NCBI GenBank assembly: GCA_028622995.1 | Contig: JAJQJQ010000016.1 | Coordinates: 2,170,001 to 2,234,000, forward strand | Direction of reading: 5' to 3' | Length of the DNA: 64,000 bases | From: Panagrolaimus kolymaensis | Lineage: Eukaryota > Nematoda > Chromadorea > Rhabditida > Panagrolaimidae | Shown: piece after piece, positions 38,401 through 49,597 of the stretch | Layout: each line of letters opens with the position of its first letter | Position numbering within the stretch: position 1 is the stretch's first letter | Notes under the pieces: model-generated | Databases searched by the model: none | What the model was told of the DNA's origin: nothing | Seen by the model: only the letters and a program-made list of their open reading frames with translations | Made by a program: the position numbers and the translations under genes

Positions 38401-41400
38401 CTTTAAAAATTAAAGTCATACGTAATAGCATTGAGGGGGCAATATTTGGATTGTAAGAAAACATTTTTCACACCTGTTTTTTGGATTGAAAAATAATAAC
38501 TTTTTTTTCTTCATCTTTTAGTGCTAATAACAAGTGTAATGAAATTACCCTAAACACAGGATATGTGGAGGGAAGCCTAAAATAGATTTATTTCTTATAG
38601 AAAGAGAGGGAAAATAATACAAAAAATTTACATAATATCTTTTTTAATTTCCTTTTTTTGCTTTTTTTAATTTCTACTTTGCCAGGAAAAAACACCAAAA
38701 CTGTCTTTAAAGAATCTCTGAATCTTACTTCCAAAAGAAAGATAAATGGCATTTAGTAATTTGCGTCATCATTCAGTTTTGGTTCTGACTTGAAAGTAGC
38801 TTAAATATATATTTTTCTTTGCTAAAAAAACGGGAAAAATAAAATATGACACGGAACTTTATATTTAACACGCATTGGAATCCATCAACTTTATTCCATT
38901 TTTAATGAGGCGTTTTCCCCCTTTAAATCAAAAAAGCACATGATGATGAGAATGAAGAAAAAATAACATGCATGTAACAAAAAAGAGCTAATTATAGAAA
39001 AATATCTTTTTGACTTTGGCACTGCTTTTTTATGTTTTTGTCTTTTTGAAATCCATTAAAAAGGGTTACATTATCGGCTACTTTTTTTGTTATACATTTT
39101 TTACCATTTTAAAATATTAAAATACGTTGTTTTTGTTGTAGTCACTGGCAAAGATAGATTAAGACTAAAAAAGTAAGATGATTAACACAATTTCATAAAA
39201 TTGACGGATGACTAGCAATGGCCAAAAGATTAACCACGCGTCGTTTCCCTTCAAATTTAATTTTTAAAAAAGAAGTAATTAAAAAATCGTATCTAATTCT
39301 TTTATCCTTAACTTTTTCGACTTTTTGCTTAATTTTTTTAAATTAAATTATTCAAGCAAAAATTGACTTAAGCAAAAACTTTTATTTGTTCTTGTTTGCT
39401 GCATTTCGATTCTGTTTTTCTTTGAAACAATGAAATTATCCAATTTTATGTAAAGCATAAAATGGATTTTTTTGATACAAGACAACAAAAAACACATAAA
39501 TTTTATCATTGCTTTTGTGTTCAGCTGCTTTTTATAACTTTATTCTGAAACCACAAGACGACTTTTTGAGTTTCAAAAAAAAACACTTCATTGAAGAGAA
39601 GATACTTTTCTTTATTCGAAAAATCCCTTGAGGCATCATGAGAGCAACAAAAAAAAGAAGAAGTCAAGAATCAAAAAAAGTTTTTGCATGAATCAAAAAT
39701 ATTCAAATAAGTTTTAAAAAAAGAAAAGTCTTGTTTTAAACTAACTGAAGAAGAAGAAAAAATGTATCCCTTTGGGAATTAGCTGGCTGAAAAGACAAGT
39801 TTGGAATAAACAACACATTGAAAATGACGTTTTTGAGGGATTTTGTTGTTTTAAATTTTGTTAAAATTAGGCATTAAAGACTTAAAGAAAACAAACATTA
39901 AGTTATTCTAAAAAAAATTTCAGGCCTTGCCGGAGAATTAAAACCCGAACTTGAAATTCAACCATTTTGTAAAGTTCAACTTGTTCCCGGAAAGCACAAG
40001 CAACAAATATCCGTGGTTAAGCGAGGCCGAGATGCGGTTTTTAATCAAGAATTCTTTTTTGATAATATCACTTCCGAAGAACTCGATACAAAAACCCTTC
40101 AAATTGAAGTATGTCATCAAAGTAACCAAAAATTACAAAAAGATATGGCAATTGGTGAAGTTTGTGTACCACTTAAAGATTTAACCCAATTAAACACTAA
40201 AAAAGAAGTCAGAATTGTGGAAGAATTAAAATTTAAAACTAATGCAAAGGTTTGTATTTTTGTTTTGTTTCTGTCTTCTTTTTTGATGGTTAAAAAATTT
40301 ATAGAAAGTTGGAAAAATTTCAATAAGCACCGCAATTTTAAATAAAGTTCTTACTGTAAATATTATCAAAGTTGATGATCTTCCCAAATGGGGTATTATT
40401 GGAGCTCCTGGTAAGTTATCAAAAACTCTCGATGAAGAAACAAGCGTTTAAATAAAAAGCTTACTTTTTGTATTTGTAAAATTATCCATAAATTTTTAAG
40501 GTTTCTCTTTGAAGGTTTAAATTTAACTTTTAAAAAAATTTCTTTTTTTTTCTCTCCATTTTTGTCTCTTTTTTTTTGAAATGCGTTTGCTTTCTTTTTT
40601 TTCAAAGTTTTAAAGAAAAATGCACCGGAAAATACATACTTTTCGTATCATTTATTTGTTCGTCCTCGTTGTTCTTCACAAAATTTAATTAAAAGTACGA
40701 AAAATAAAAAACCTCTAAAAATAGTGACGAAACATTTTTCGTAAAAAAAAATATTTAGCACCTTTTTTATCTTTAAAATAGCGCTTTTAAGTGAATATTT
40801 AAATGTAGTTCTTACAAGGATTAGATTGAAATAACTGTTCTTCTCTTTTTAGATGTTTGTGTTAGAGTGAAAGTGGTTCAAGAAGGTGCGAAAGATTCAA
40901 CCCAAGTCAAACATTCAAGAGTAATGAAATCCACTTGTTCTGCGGTTTACAAAGAATCCATTGCATTCTTAATTAAGGAAAAAGTCGCCGATTTGGCTAA
41001 AACACAAGTCACCGTTTCGGTACATGATACTTCAAGGTTTGTGTTTCTTACTTTTTCGGCTATTGTACTTTCTATGACATATTATTATAAGTTATTATTT
41101 TATTTAACATTTGTCGTGTTGGAATTCATTAAAGTCGGGCTGACACCGACAATAAAATTAACATGTTTGGAGCATTTTTTATAAACAGAATTTTTAAAAT
41201 GTTGTTTGTTAATTTAATTTTTGGTCAATTACATTTTACCCAAAATTTCCAAAAATTTAATTTAAACTCAAAAAAGAAAACACCTGCGTTTTCTTCTGTA
41301 AAACTTCAAAGGCATAATAATTTTTTTTTCAGATCCAATACTGGTGACGACATAATTGGAAGTGTTTATCTTGGCCCACATTCTGTTGATAAATCAGAAA

Positions 41401-41528
41401 TCGAACAATGGAAAAACACAATGGATCATTTGGGAAAGGAATATAAAGGAACCCATAATCTTAAACCCCCATCAAATCATAATCCGGATGTTCATGTATC
41501 TGAAGCCCATTCAGATAGCGAAGAATAA
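32415..41528 (+). CDS. Tandem-C2, synaptotagmin-like protein (5-prime end not found)
   Basis: Seven exons seen: 32415-32964, 33288-33886, 38047-38338, 39924-40249, 40305-40410, 40853-41036, 41333-41528, coding for 750 residues. The first begins at an AG acceptor in phase, so at least one upstream exon is missing. The N-terminal part is low complexity: a His run, Gln, Ser and many Pro-rich SH3-type motifs (PPTPPP-like). The C-terminus has two C2 domains. C2A (GLGLIHCTLQHF, RVSVLKIEGL, VFNQEFFF) lacks the usual calcium-binding aspartates: the SDPYVK-type loop reads EIQPFCK and the DFDR-type loop CHQSNQ. C2B (LTVNIIKVDDL, TVSVHDTSR, DDIIGSVYLG) keeps some. It ends with EQWKNTMDHL..THNL, matching the synaptotagmin C2B end. 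Likely role is calcium-independent membrane trafficking or scaffolding. Introns 33887-38046 and 38339-39923 are far longer than the local norm. Confidence 0.8.
33887..38046 (+). other. 4.2-kb intron of the tandem-C2 gene
   Basis: AT-rich, with the candidate alternative exon at 37729-37809 near its 3-prime end and presumably an internal promoter before it. I see no nested gene; minus-strand frames here (for example 34758-35057) show no domain or splice support. Confidence 0.55.
37729..37809 (+). CDS. Probable alternative first exon of the tandem-C2 gene
   Basis: ATG at 37729 opens 27 codons ending ...STSMPQ at a CAG|GTTTGT donor, in the same phase (0) as the exon at 38047. Splicing directly to that exon would give a 394-residue form made almost only of the two C2 domains, without the Pro/His-rich half. 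It lies within the 4.2-kb intron. It is supported only by its open frame, phase and donor. Confidence 0.45.
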
Positions 41529-42539
41529 AAATTTTAAAAAAACTTTAAAAATATATTCAAAAAGAATTATATGTATCATATTTGATTTTTTTGTATAAAA
41601 GAAACAAAAGCTTGCTTAATTTATCTTTTTTTTTTCTTATCATTGTTATATCTTTTTTTTTTGAATAAAGTTTTACGCCTATATAAAAAATGTATAATGA
41701 AAACATAATTTATTTTTAAAAGTCATGGATACAATTCAAAACTCTTTAATAAAAAAAATATGAATACAACTTTAAGACTATTATTACGGCTTATCCAAAA
41801 GAGATGGCTTATGTGCATTTAATACTTGAATTTTTATAGGTGTTATTTTGTTTTTAAAATTTAAAAGTTTCAAAGCACGTTTCCTGGTTAATGGACTAAA
41901 AACTAATAATAAATAGAGATTAATTCCAGTGCACAAATCCCTATAAGTTCAACTTTTAAAACGTTTCTAAAAAGAAGATCAAGTTCGACGAATACCAGCA
42001 TCACCAGATTTAAGGAATTTGGGCAGTCTTAAACACCAGAATAAATGTACAATTTTCATCCTTTATTAATTCATGATTTAAAAACTTTGACAAAAATTTT
42101 AGTATGTAATGCTTTTCTGGTACAGACTTATTTCCAACTTGTTTATCGTTTTTCAAGCCTTTATCGCATGATGTTAAAAAATGTTTCGTGTTTTCTTTCT
42201 TTGATATTCCATTTGGAGAAAGTATATGTACAATTTTTTGAGTGATATTCCTTTTGTTAAACAAATTTCATAAAAATTGTTGCATTATTAAGATATAAAA
42301 AACTAATTCACAAAACGTATGTTACTATTAAAAACCTTCCTTGAACACAATGATCCCTTCAAATAATTTTATAAGGAAGAATGTTGTACTTTGTGCAATC
42401 CTCTTTTCAACTTTCTACGTGTGTTACTCCTCTGAATTCATTTTTTGTAGTGTCTTTTTTACATTTTGTTTATCAAAAACATTTATTTTTCTATTTTTTT
42501 AATCATCCTTTTTTCATTGTTTTTTTAATATTCAATAAT
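41529..42539. other. 1.0-kb intergenic gap, no gene seen
   Basis: AT-rich sequence with AATAAA-like words near 41662 that could serve the tandem-C2 gene. The epoxide hydrolase promoter should lie in the right half. Confidence 0.5.
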
Positions 42540-43766
42540 ATGGCAATTAGAGATATCATTTTCAATGGAGTTTTGTATGCTACAATGGCATTTTATTCCA
42601 CTATGGCTGTTATTGTCCTTGGAATAAAATACATCAAACATGGAAATGTTATGATTGCTTCAAAACCACATTTACGACCTAAAGTCCTCGATAAATGGAA
42701 ACATAATTTTGTGAAACTTTCGGTCAGTCAATTTTTTATTGGATTTTCTTCAGCAATCGTAACACTCATTTCAGGATGTCAAAATTCATTATGTTGAAGC
42801 AGGCGATCCCAAAAATCCATTAATGCTTTGTGTTCATGGCTTTCCTGAATTTTGGTATAGTTATCGATATCAACTTGATTATTTTAAAAATAAATATCAG
42901 TGAGCTTCTTTCTACACTTTCTTGTTTTTTTTAATCCGGTTTTTTTTTCAGTATCGTCGCGATTGATATGCGGGGTTATGGAGAAAGTGACAAGCCTGCA
43001 GGCGTTGCAAACTATGGCATTGACCTACTTGTCAAAGATTTAGATGAAATCATTACAGCTTTAGGAAAAGATAAAGCTTTTGTGGTCGCTCATGATTGGG
43101 GTGCAGTTGTGGCATGGTTTTTGGCCATCTTAAAACCAGAAAAAGTTGAAAAACTGGTAATTCTCAACGTTCCTCATCCAAGAGCTTTTCAAAAATTTTT
43201 AATGACCACATTGAGCCAATTCAGAAAATCATGGTGAGTTTATGAGGTTACAGTTTTTTTACGAATTTAAAAATTTTAGGTACATGTTTTTCTTTGTTTG
43301 CCCTTATTTACCAGAATTCGTTCTACAAAATTTTGATATGAAAGCATTGATCGAAATGTTTAGAGGCTCAAAAGCAGGCCTTGTTCATCGAGAAAATTTC
43401 ACTGATGAAGATGTCGAAGCTTGGAAGTATACTTATTCAATGCCCCATGCTTTCACTGGTCCAATCAATTATTATCGAGCTATGATGCGCCGATTTGGTT
43501 CACCTCCAAAAGATGCAAAAATGGTGAATGTACCAACTTTAATTATTTGGGGTGAAAAGGATGCTGCATTGGATGTTAAAGCTGCAGAACATTCCCTCCA
43601 ATATTGTCGATCAGCTCAACTTAAGCGAATCCCCGATGCCTCTCATTGGGTTCAACAAGATTGCCCTGAAAAAGTTAATGATTACATTGACAAATTTCTC
43701 GCTGCCGACAAAGATGAAAATAATGATTCGAAAAGTGAAAGTACGCCACCACGTAGCTCCCTTTAA
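42540..43766 (+). CDS. ceeh: Membrane-anchored epoxide hydrolase (EPHX3/EPHX4-like)
   Basis: Alpha/beta-hydrolase that opens lipid epoxides to diols, probably at the ER membrane. Four exons (42540-42722, 42775-42899, 42952-43233, 43280-43766) give 358 residues. An N-terminal hydrophobic anchor (ATMAFYSTMAVIVLGIKYI) is followed by the fold. The oxyanion motif is HGFPEFW (82-88), then DMRGYGESDKP and the nucleophile elbow AHDWGAVVAW with the catalytic Asp near 151. The lid has Tyr residues (YTYSMPHAFTGPINYYR) that activate the epoxide. The charge-relay acid lies in LIIWGEKDAALD and the catalytic His in DASHWVQQ. Length and anchor match EPHX3/4 and the nematode CEEH proteins; which of ceeh-1 or ceeh-2 is the orthologue I cannot say. 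A Ser/Glu-rich tail is not conserved. Confidence 0.92.
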
Positions 43767-44092
43767 TCCCCTAAAAACCTTAATTTCTTTTAAGTCAAAA
43801 TTGAATAATCATGTAATGTCATTAATTTTTGATTTTTATAAAAATGTTTTAACACAAAAAAAATATTAATGAAAATGATTGATTTATAAAAAAAAGTGAT
43901 GCGATTTCGGTCATGTTTTGTTTTAAAAAGCCGCAATCCGGTTAACACAACTCTCCTGAAGAAGAAAAAATCCCGTTTAATTTGGCGCTCGAGGGCATCA
44001 TTCCTTTTTTTTTATATTCTTCCATCCTTTTTTTGAACACAGCATCTTCGATGGCGATAGAAAGTTTTCACTCTCATTCTTGCACATTGGTG

Positions 44093-46910
44093 ATGAGGGT
44101 TTTAATATTATTTTTTGTAATTATTAATTATGTAATCGCTGATTTTGAACTCCCTGAAAGGAAGGATGCTTTCACGAATGATCCAGTTGAGTTGAAGGCA
44201 GTTTATCACACTCCAAATGCTTATGAAGAGAGATCATATGATTTTTGGTATGAAAATTGGCCCCATCCTCATGTACATGGTGATAAACCTCTTTTTGATG
44301 AAAGGCATCAACATTTTCCTGGTTATGGAGATAATTATGATTTTAGTAATTTTATTACTGGTGAGTTAATATTTAATAAATTATTCCCATTTTTTATTAT
44401 CTTTAAGATCCACCTTCTCAACTTGGAGCAAAATCTGAAACAGTTCTTGAAGAAACTTCACTCGTTGATGAACCGTCAGCTGATAAATCTCTCATAAAAA
44501 CAAATGACACATCTGAAGCGAATAAAAGTGGTGGCAATGACGAAGATTTAATTTCCGATATTAATAATCCTAAGAAAAGCATTGATCAACCCAAAAAAGA
44601 TTATGAAACGCCAAGCGAGCCAACTGTTAGCGGCGAAAAACTTTCTAAACCTATTAGTTCTTTACCGACGGAAGGTTGGTTTGAATGAGCTTTAACACAA
44701 ACCTTATGTTGAATGATTTCATTTCTTTAAATTTTATATAAATTTTAAGTTTATCCTTTGTTTAAAAGCCTTTTAGGTTCAGGCGATCCATATTCATCAT
44801 TATCGGGTATTTCTTCTTCTGGCTCTTCTGCAGCTATATCTTCATCAGCAGCTTCTGGATCATCCTCTTCAGTTTATTCTGAAGGTCCAAAATCTTCACT
44901 TCCACCTGGGTTAGACGATTCTGGCAAATATGGAAAAGAAGAATCATCTATTTCATCAGCTTTATTTCCTTATTTAACAGGCGAGCAATCCATTGCCCCT
45001 TCAGAAGCTTCATCTTTAGGCGCGTCATCATTTGCTTCTATGGGTGGACGAGTTCAACCTTCTCGCTCATCCTTTTCACCTTCTTCTGTTCATTCACCCG
45101 CCACTCCTATTCCAGCTGGTTATCCCGTTGCCTCAAGAGGAGGATCGGGTGCTTCTGCTACAGATTATTCTTCTGCCACAAACACGCAAACTTTTGTTAA
45201 TACCGAAACGTCTGGAAATCCATCACAAAGTAGCGACGGTTCGGTTTATTGCTTTAATTTTTAACGCCTTAATTAAGTTATGAATATTATTATGTATTTT
45301 AGTTTATTCAAGCTCTTCAGTTGGTAATACACCATCGTCATCAGCAAATGGACCATATCGTCCTGATGGTGGTGGTGATAATTACAAGCCTTTATCACCT
45401 ATTGGTTACACAAATAGCAATCATGCAAAAAGTTTGATTTTACCCGCTTTGCACTTGCTTTTTTTTACCAACAGCTTATCTTTTTTTTGTAGACAAAGGC
45501 AGCGAAGATGAATATTACAAATCGCCTCCAGGTGTTCAACCTGAAGTTTTCCCTGATGTCAATACCAATGGCAAAACAGGATCATCGTATGGAGGCGGTG
45601 GATCGGGTTCTGATAGACCTTCTTCTGGTTCAGAGGGTTCATCAAAAGTTGACGAATTTTTCCCTGAAGATGGTGAAGAACCAAAACAAAGTTTGCCATC
45701 ACGACCGATTAGCAGTTCATCGTCATCTGGAGAATCGAGTGCTGGCATTGGCGGAGGTGGAGAAGGAAGATCTTCAGGGCCTCGACCATGTTGCCCATGC
45801 TGTCGCGATGAAAATCTTACTCCTGCTATTGGAGCAGTATCAGCGGACGACGGGTGCGGGTTACCTAATTGTGGGCCTCCACCCATTGTTGGATCACCGC
45901 CAGTTTGCTGCCCTCAAGCGCCTTTACCCTGTTGCCCTCGACTTCCCAATTGCTGCCTTCGTAAGTTTTTGTTATTCTCTTTTATTTTTAATACCTCTAT
46001 TTAGCACAACTACCATGTTGTCCTCAAATTCAACTAACTTGCTGTCCACCAATTCAAATTTGTTGCCAGCCCCTTAATTTTGGTTGTGGAAATGGATGTC
46101 GAAGTCGCGCGGTGACCCGTCTTCGTACAAAACGAAATGGTTGTGTTCCATGTTTGGGTCGAAAAAAGAGGGACATCGAAGATGTAACTCATGTTCGTCA
46201 AAAGCGTCTCGGGTGCATTCCTTGCTTAGCAAGAGAAAAACGACAAGCTCAACAAAACTGCCAAAAATGTAATCTCTTCCAAGATCATGTTGTTCGAAGA
46301 GTTAAACGAACATTTAGTTGTTCCTCATGTGCCACTCATCATGAAAGAGTCAAACGACAATCTCAAATTGCTAGCTTTTATGTGAGATTAACAAAAAAAA
46401 ATCTAAAAATTAGGAAAATATTTTTAGCAAGGTAATCAACTTGGTGCATATCGAAATTGCAAACAATGCTATGATTTGCCACTTCCCCAACAACGTGCAA
46501 TGAAAAAACGATCTGCTGGTTTTTCTGAAATTCAACATGAATTTTTAGCAAGAATTAAACGAGCTTCAGTTAGCTATTAATAAAATGTTAAAAACAAAAG
46601 TTTGCTATTTTAGGAGGGCTACGATCCCCTTTTTCAATGTGATAGTGGATGCTGTGATTATGAAAAATGCATTCGTTCGAAGCCCCTTCGTTCAGAAACT
46701 TTCAAAGTTCCAGAGGATTCGGATTTCATTTCTGGATCTTCTTCCAAAGATTACGATCTTCCCGATTTAAAAGAAGATAAAACTTCTGATGGCAGCGCTA
46801 GCACCAACATTGGAATTGGTGCTAGAAATGGTGATAGTAAAAGAGAAGAATTAATTGGATCCAAAGATGCATTATCCTTAAATGGGAATGATAAAGATTT
46901 TAGATCATGA
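44093..46910 (+). CDS. Secreted Ser-rich/Cys-rich polyprotein with furin-type cleavage sites
   Basis: Eight exons (44093-44360, 44408-44674, 44777-45238, 45303-45404, 45493-45960, 46005-46381, 46428-46568, 46614-46910) give 793 residues. The chosen ATG gives signal peptide MRVLILFFVIINYVIA; an in-frame ATG at 44051 would add 14 residues. After an acidic/His segment comes a long Ser/Gly-rich region (about 180-450), then a Cys-pair region (CCPCC, CCPQ, CCPRL, CCPP). About residues 563-685 contain eight sites RTKR, RKKR, RQKR, REKR, RVKR, RVKR, MKKR and RIKR, mostly matching the furin R-x-K/R-R rule. Between them lie small units such as NGCVPCLG, LGCIPCLA and TFSCSSCATHHE. A last Cys cluster (CDSGCCDYEKC) precedes an acidic tail. 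I do not recognise the family. One donor (GTTCGG at 45239) is weak but needed for phase. Confidence 0.75.
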
Positions 46911-47453
46911 AGTCGAGAAAAATAAAATGCAAGACTAGAACATGAATCTCAGGCTTTATTTTTATTTATTTATTATTTATTTCTACTATTTTGTTTATTT
47001 CTTTGTTCTCTCTTTTTTGTATAAAATTTTACTTTACAAATGCGTGCAAACTGAACCTGTTTATGTTTTCTTTTTCTTCTTCGAAGTATAAACGAAACAA
47101 GTATGCAGAACGATAGAAAAAAAGGTTGACAATACATACTTCCGTCCGCTTTCACTTTCTTCTCATATGCCATTTAAATGTAAAAATTAAAAAAAATAAT
47201 TAGGCGAAGGTATTGTGTCTGGGACTAAATATTTTCATCTTTGCTCGTAGAGAACACATGATGGATAATTATGCTCAAATATCTCCCAAAAAATCTATCA
47301 GAACATTGACCTTCTTTTTTCCTTTTTGTTTTTTTATTTTTGCGCGGGAATGGTTTTTTAACATTCAATTATTTGGAACATTGAAAAAGTAAAAAGTGTC
47401 ATTTCAGTCATTTTTATAGGTTTATAAAAAACAAAAGGAAAATTTAAATTAAA
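46911..47453. other. 0.54-kb gap, no gene seen
   Basis: AT-rich. It should contain the polyprotein 3-prime end and the dehydrogenase promoter. A TTTTTATAG at about 47411-47419, shortly before the ATG at 47454, may be a splice acceptor for a leader or 5-prime exon. Confidence 0.45.
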
Positions 47454-49597
47454 ATGAATTCAACATTGCTTGAAGCTCCAAATGAATTTTCTGGTATTCA
47501 TATTTTATTGTCGTTGTTACTTTTAACAAGTAAGTTTTAGATCTTCTTTTTTCTTTCTTCAAAGACACAACAATGAGTTTAGAAAATTAAATGTTCTTTG
47601 AGTTTCGGGGCTGAAATTAAAATTAAAGATTTTTGTTATCAAAAAATCAAGGTCTCATTCGAAGCGATTAAAATAGCTCACTAAACTCGACTATAGTCGA
47701 CCTTTTTGTTAGCCTAAACTTTCAAGCGCTCAATAGTGTTTAACTGAATCCAAACTTTTAATACTAGTTTATGCTTACATAAAAAAACATTTGCTTTATT
47801 ACTTTCTTTTCACCTCTTTTTTTATTAAGCTTTTTTTGTTTAACAAAACTTTCAAAGTTATTTTTATTTGCACCACTTTTTTTGTTGGCCAAAATGTTAT
47901 CTATGAGCAAAAAACAGTCTTGTTTTTCTTCGATTAAACTAGAGTTCGTCGTTGGCTGCTTTGCTTGCTTTGCTTCTTCCATTTTTTCTTTTTCTTTTCC
48001 ATTAACGCTTATTTTTTCTTTCTTGAAAAGGGTCAACAAAATATTGCCGCTTGTTTGGTTGCATATTGATTTATAAAAAAACTGCTGCTAAATTATTTTT
48101 TTGAATAAATTTTTAGTATTAAAAAATCAAAGATGACTGAAGAATCAGGTTTGATTTTGAAATTGAATAAAAAAAGGTTTTATTATTGTTTTACTTTGAA
48201 AAGTTTTGAAGTGAATCACCTTTATTTTGTTTTTCACAAAAAAAAATAAATAATAATAGACAATTAAAAATGTTTTCAAGTCTTGAGACATGAGCATGTG
48301 TTTTGTAAAACATAATTTAATTTGCATCTAAAAATTTAAAATCCTCAAGGTTTTCCAAATTCAGATTGTCGGAAATTTTTATGAAATATGCGTAAAAAGG
48401 TGTAATCAATGATTCAGCCTAACAAATTAACTCTTCGTTTATTTTTTACTCAGTCTAAAAAAATCAAAACTGTCTTTATTAAATTATTTTTTTTGCAGTT
48501 CCTGCAGCCGCATTTTTTTCTTCAATATGTGAATATTTTTTGGTATTCTTTTGGCTTTTTTATTACACAATTGAAGGCAGCATCAAAGCTCTTCTTCCAA
48601 GCGGTGTATTATCACGAAAATCTGTACGCGGAAAAATTGTGTTAATCACTGGCACCGGATCGGGACTTGGTCGATTATTTGCAATTGAATTTGGTAGACT
48701 TGGAGCTCGAGTTGTTTGTTGGGATATCAATGAAAGGTTAAACCTTGAAACTCTCGAGATTCTTGAATCTCAAGGAATCGATGCATATGCTTACACCGTT
48801 GATGTCAGTGATCGCCATTCAATTTATGATGCCGCTGATAAAGTTAAAAAGGAAGTTGGTGATGTCGAAATTTTATTTAATAATGCTGGAATTGTTTCCG
48901 GCAAAAAACTTTTCGAAAATAGCGATGAAATGATGATCAAAACCATGGCTGTTAATACGACATCACTATTCTTTGTTAGTTTTAAAAACATATTTTTTGA
49001 ACATTTTCGAAAAGACTCATTTTTTAGACAGCAAAAGCATTTTTACCCAAAATGCTTGAAAAAAACAGCGGTCATATCGCTACATTAGCTTCAATGGCTG
49101 GGAAATCTGGCACCGCAGGTGGCTTTCTATCGTTATAAAAACGGACAAACAAAACTTTTAAAAATTTTAGGTTTAGTGGATTACTGTGCTTCGAAATTTG
49201 GAGCCGTAGGATTTAATGAAAGTTTGAGAGCTGAAATGCAAGCCCTTGGGAAGGATGTTAAAGTTACTACCATATGCCCATATTACATTAATACAGGAAT
49301 GTTTGATGGCGTAGAAACTTTGTAAGTTGATTCCACAACTACACCAAAAAAGCTTTTATAAAGAAATAAATTTTTAGTGCTCCCAACCTTCTTCCAATTT
49401 TGGAACCTGAATATGTTGTTGATAAATCTGTTGAAGCCATTCTCACTAATCAAGAAGAGCTTTTTCTCCCAAGAACTTGTTATTTGCTTCATGCTTTTTC
49501 TGGATTTCTTCCAGTTAAAGCGGGTCAAGTTGCTGCCAAACATCTCGGAATTAATCAAACTATGGATCACTTTAAAGGTCGTTCTAAAAAACATTAA
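47454..49597 (+). CDS. Short-chain dehydrogenase/reductase (RDH10/HSD17B11, DHS-3-like)
   Basis: NAD(P)-dependent oxidoreductase of the SDR16C group, which act on retinoids or steroids at ER membranes or lipid droplets. Five exons (47454-47529, 48499-48974, 49028-49118, 49171-49321, 49378-49597) give 337 residues. The N-terminus has two hydrophobic stretches ([10 protein letters not shown] and [15 protein letters not shown]) for membrane attachment. The cofactor motif is TGTGSGLG (76-83), followed by VCWDIN, the structural NNAG, a catalytic Ser in [11 protein letters not shown], and YCASK with Tyr near 219 and Lys near 223. The C-terminus ends [11 protein letters not shown], close to the FKGR-type end of RDH10 and DHS-3 relatives. 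Intron 1 is 969 nt, much longer than the others. The exact orthologue among the many nematode dhs genes is not certain. Confidence 0.9.

Noticed and set aside
42010..42264. 84-residue minus-strand frame between the C2 and epoxide hydrolase genes
   Set aside because: No domain, no usable splice sites, AT-rich noise composition. A nearby SGDAGIRRT-like reading on minus does not extend into a gene.
45536..45886. 116-residue Pro/Ser/Gly-rich open frame on minus
   Set aside because: Shadow of the Ser/Gly-rich exon of the secreted polyprotein; composition explains its openness.
47687..47700. Perfect 14-bp palindrome TCGACTATAGTCGA in dehydrogenase intron 1
   Set aside because: Too short to separate from chance in this window, with no paired copy nearby.
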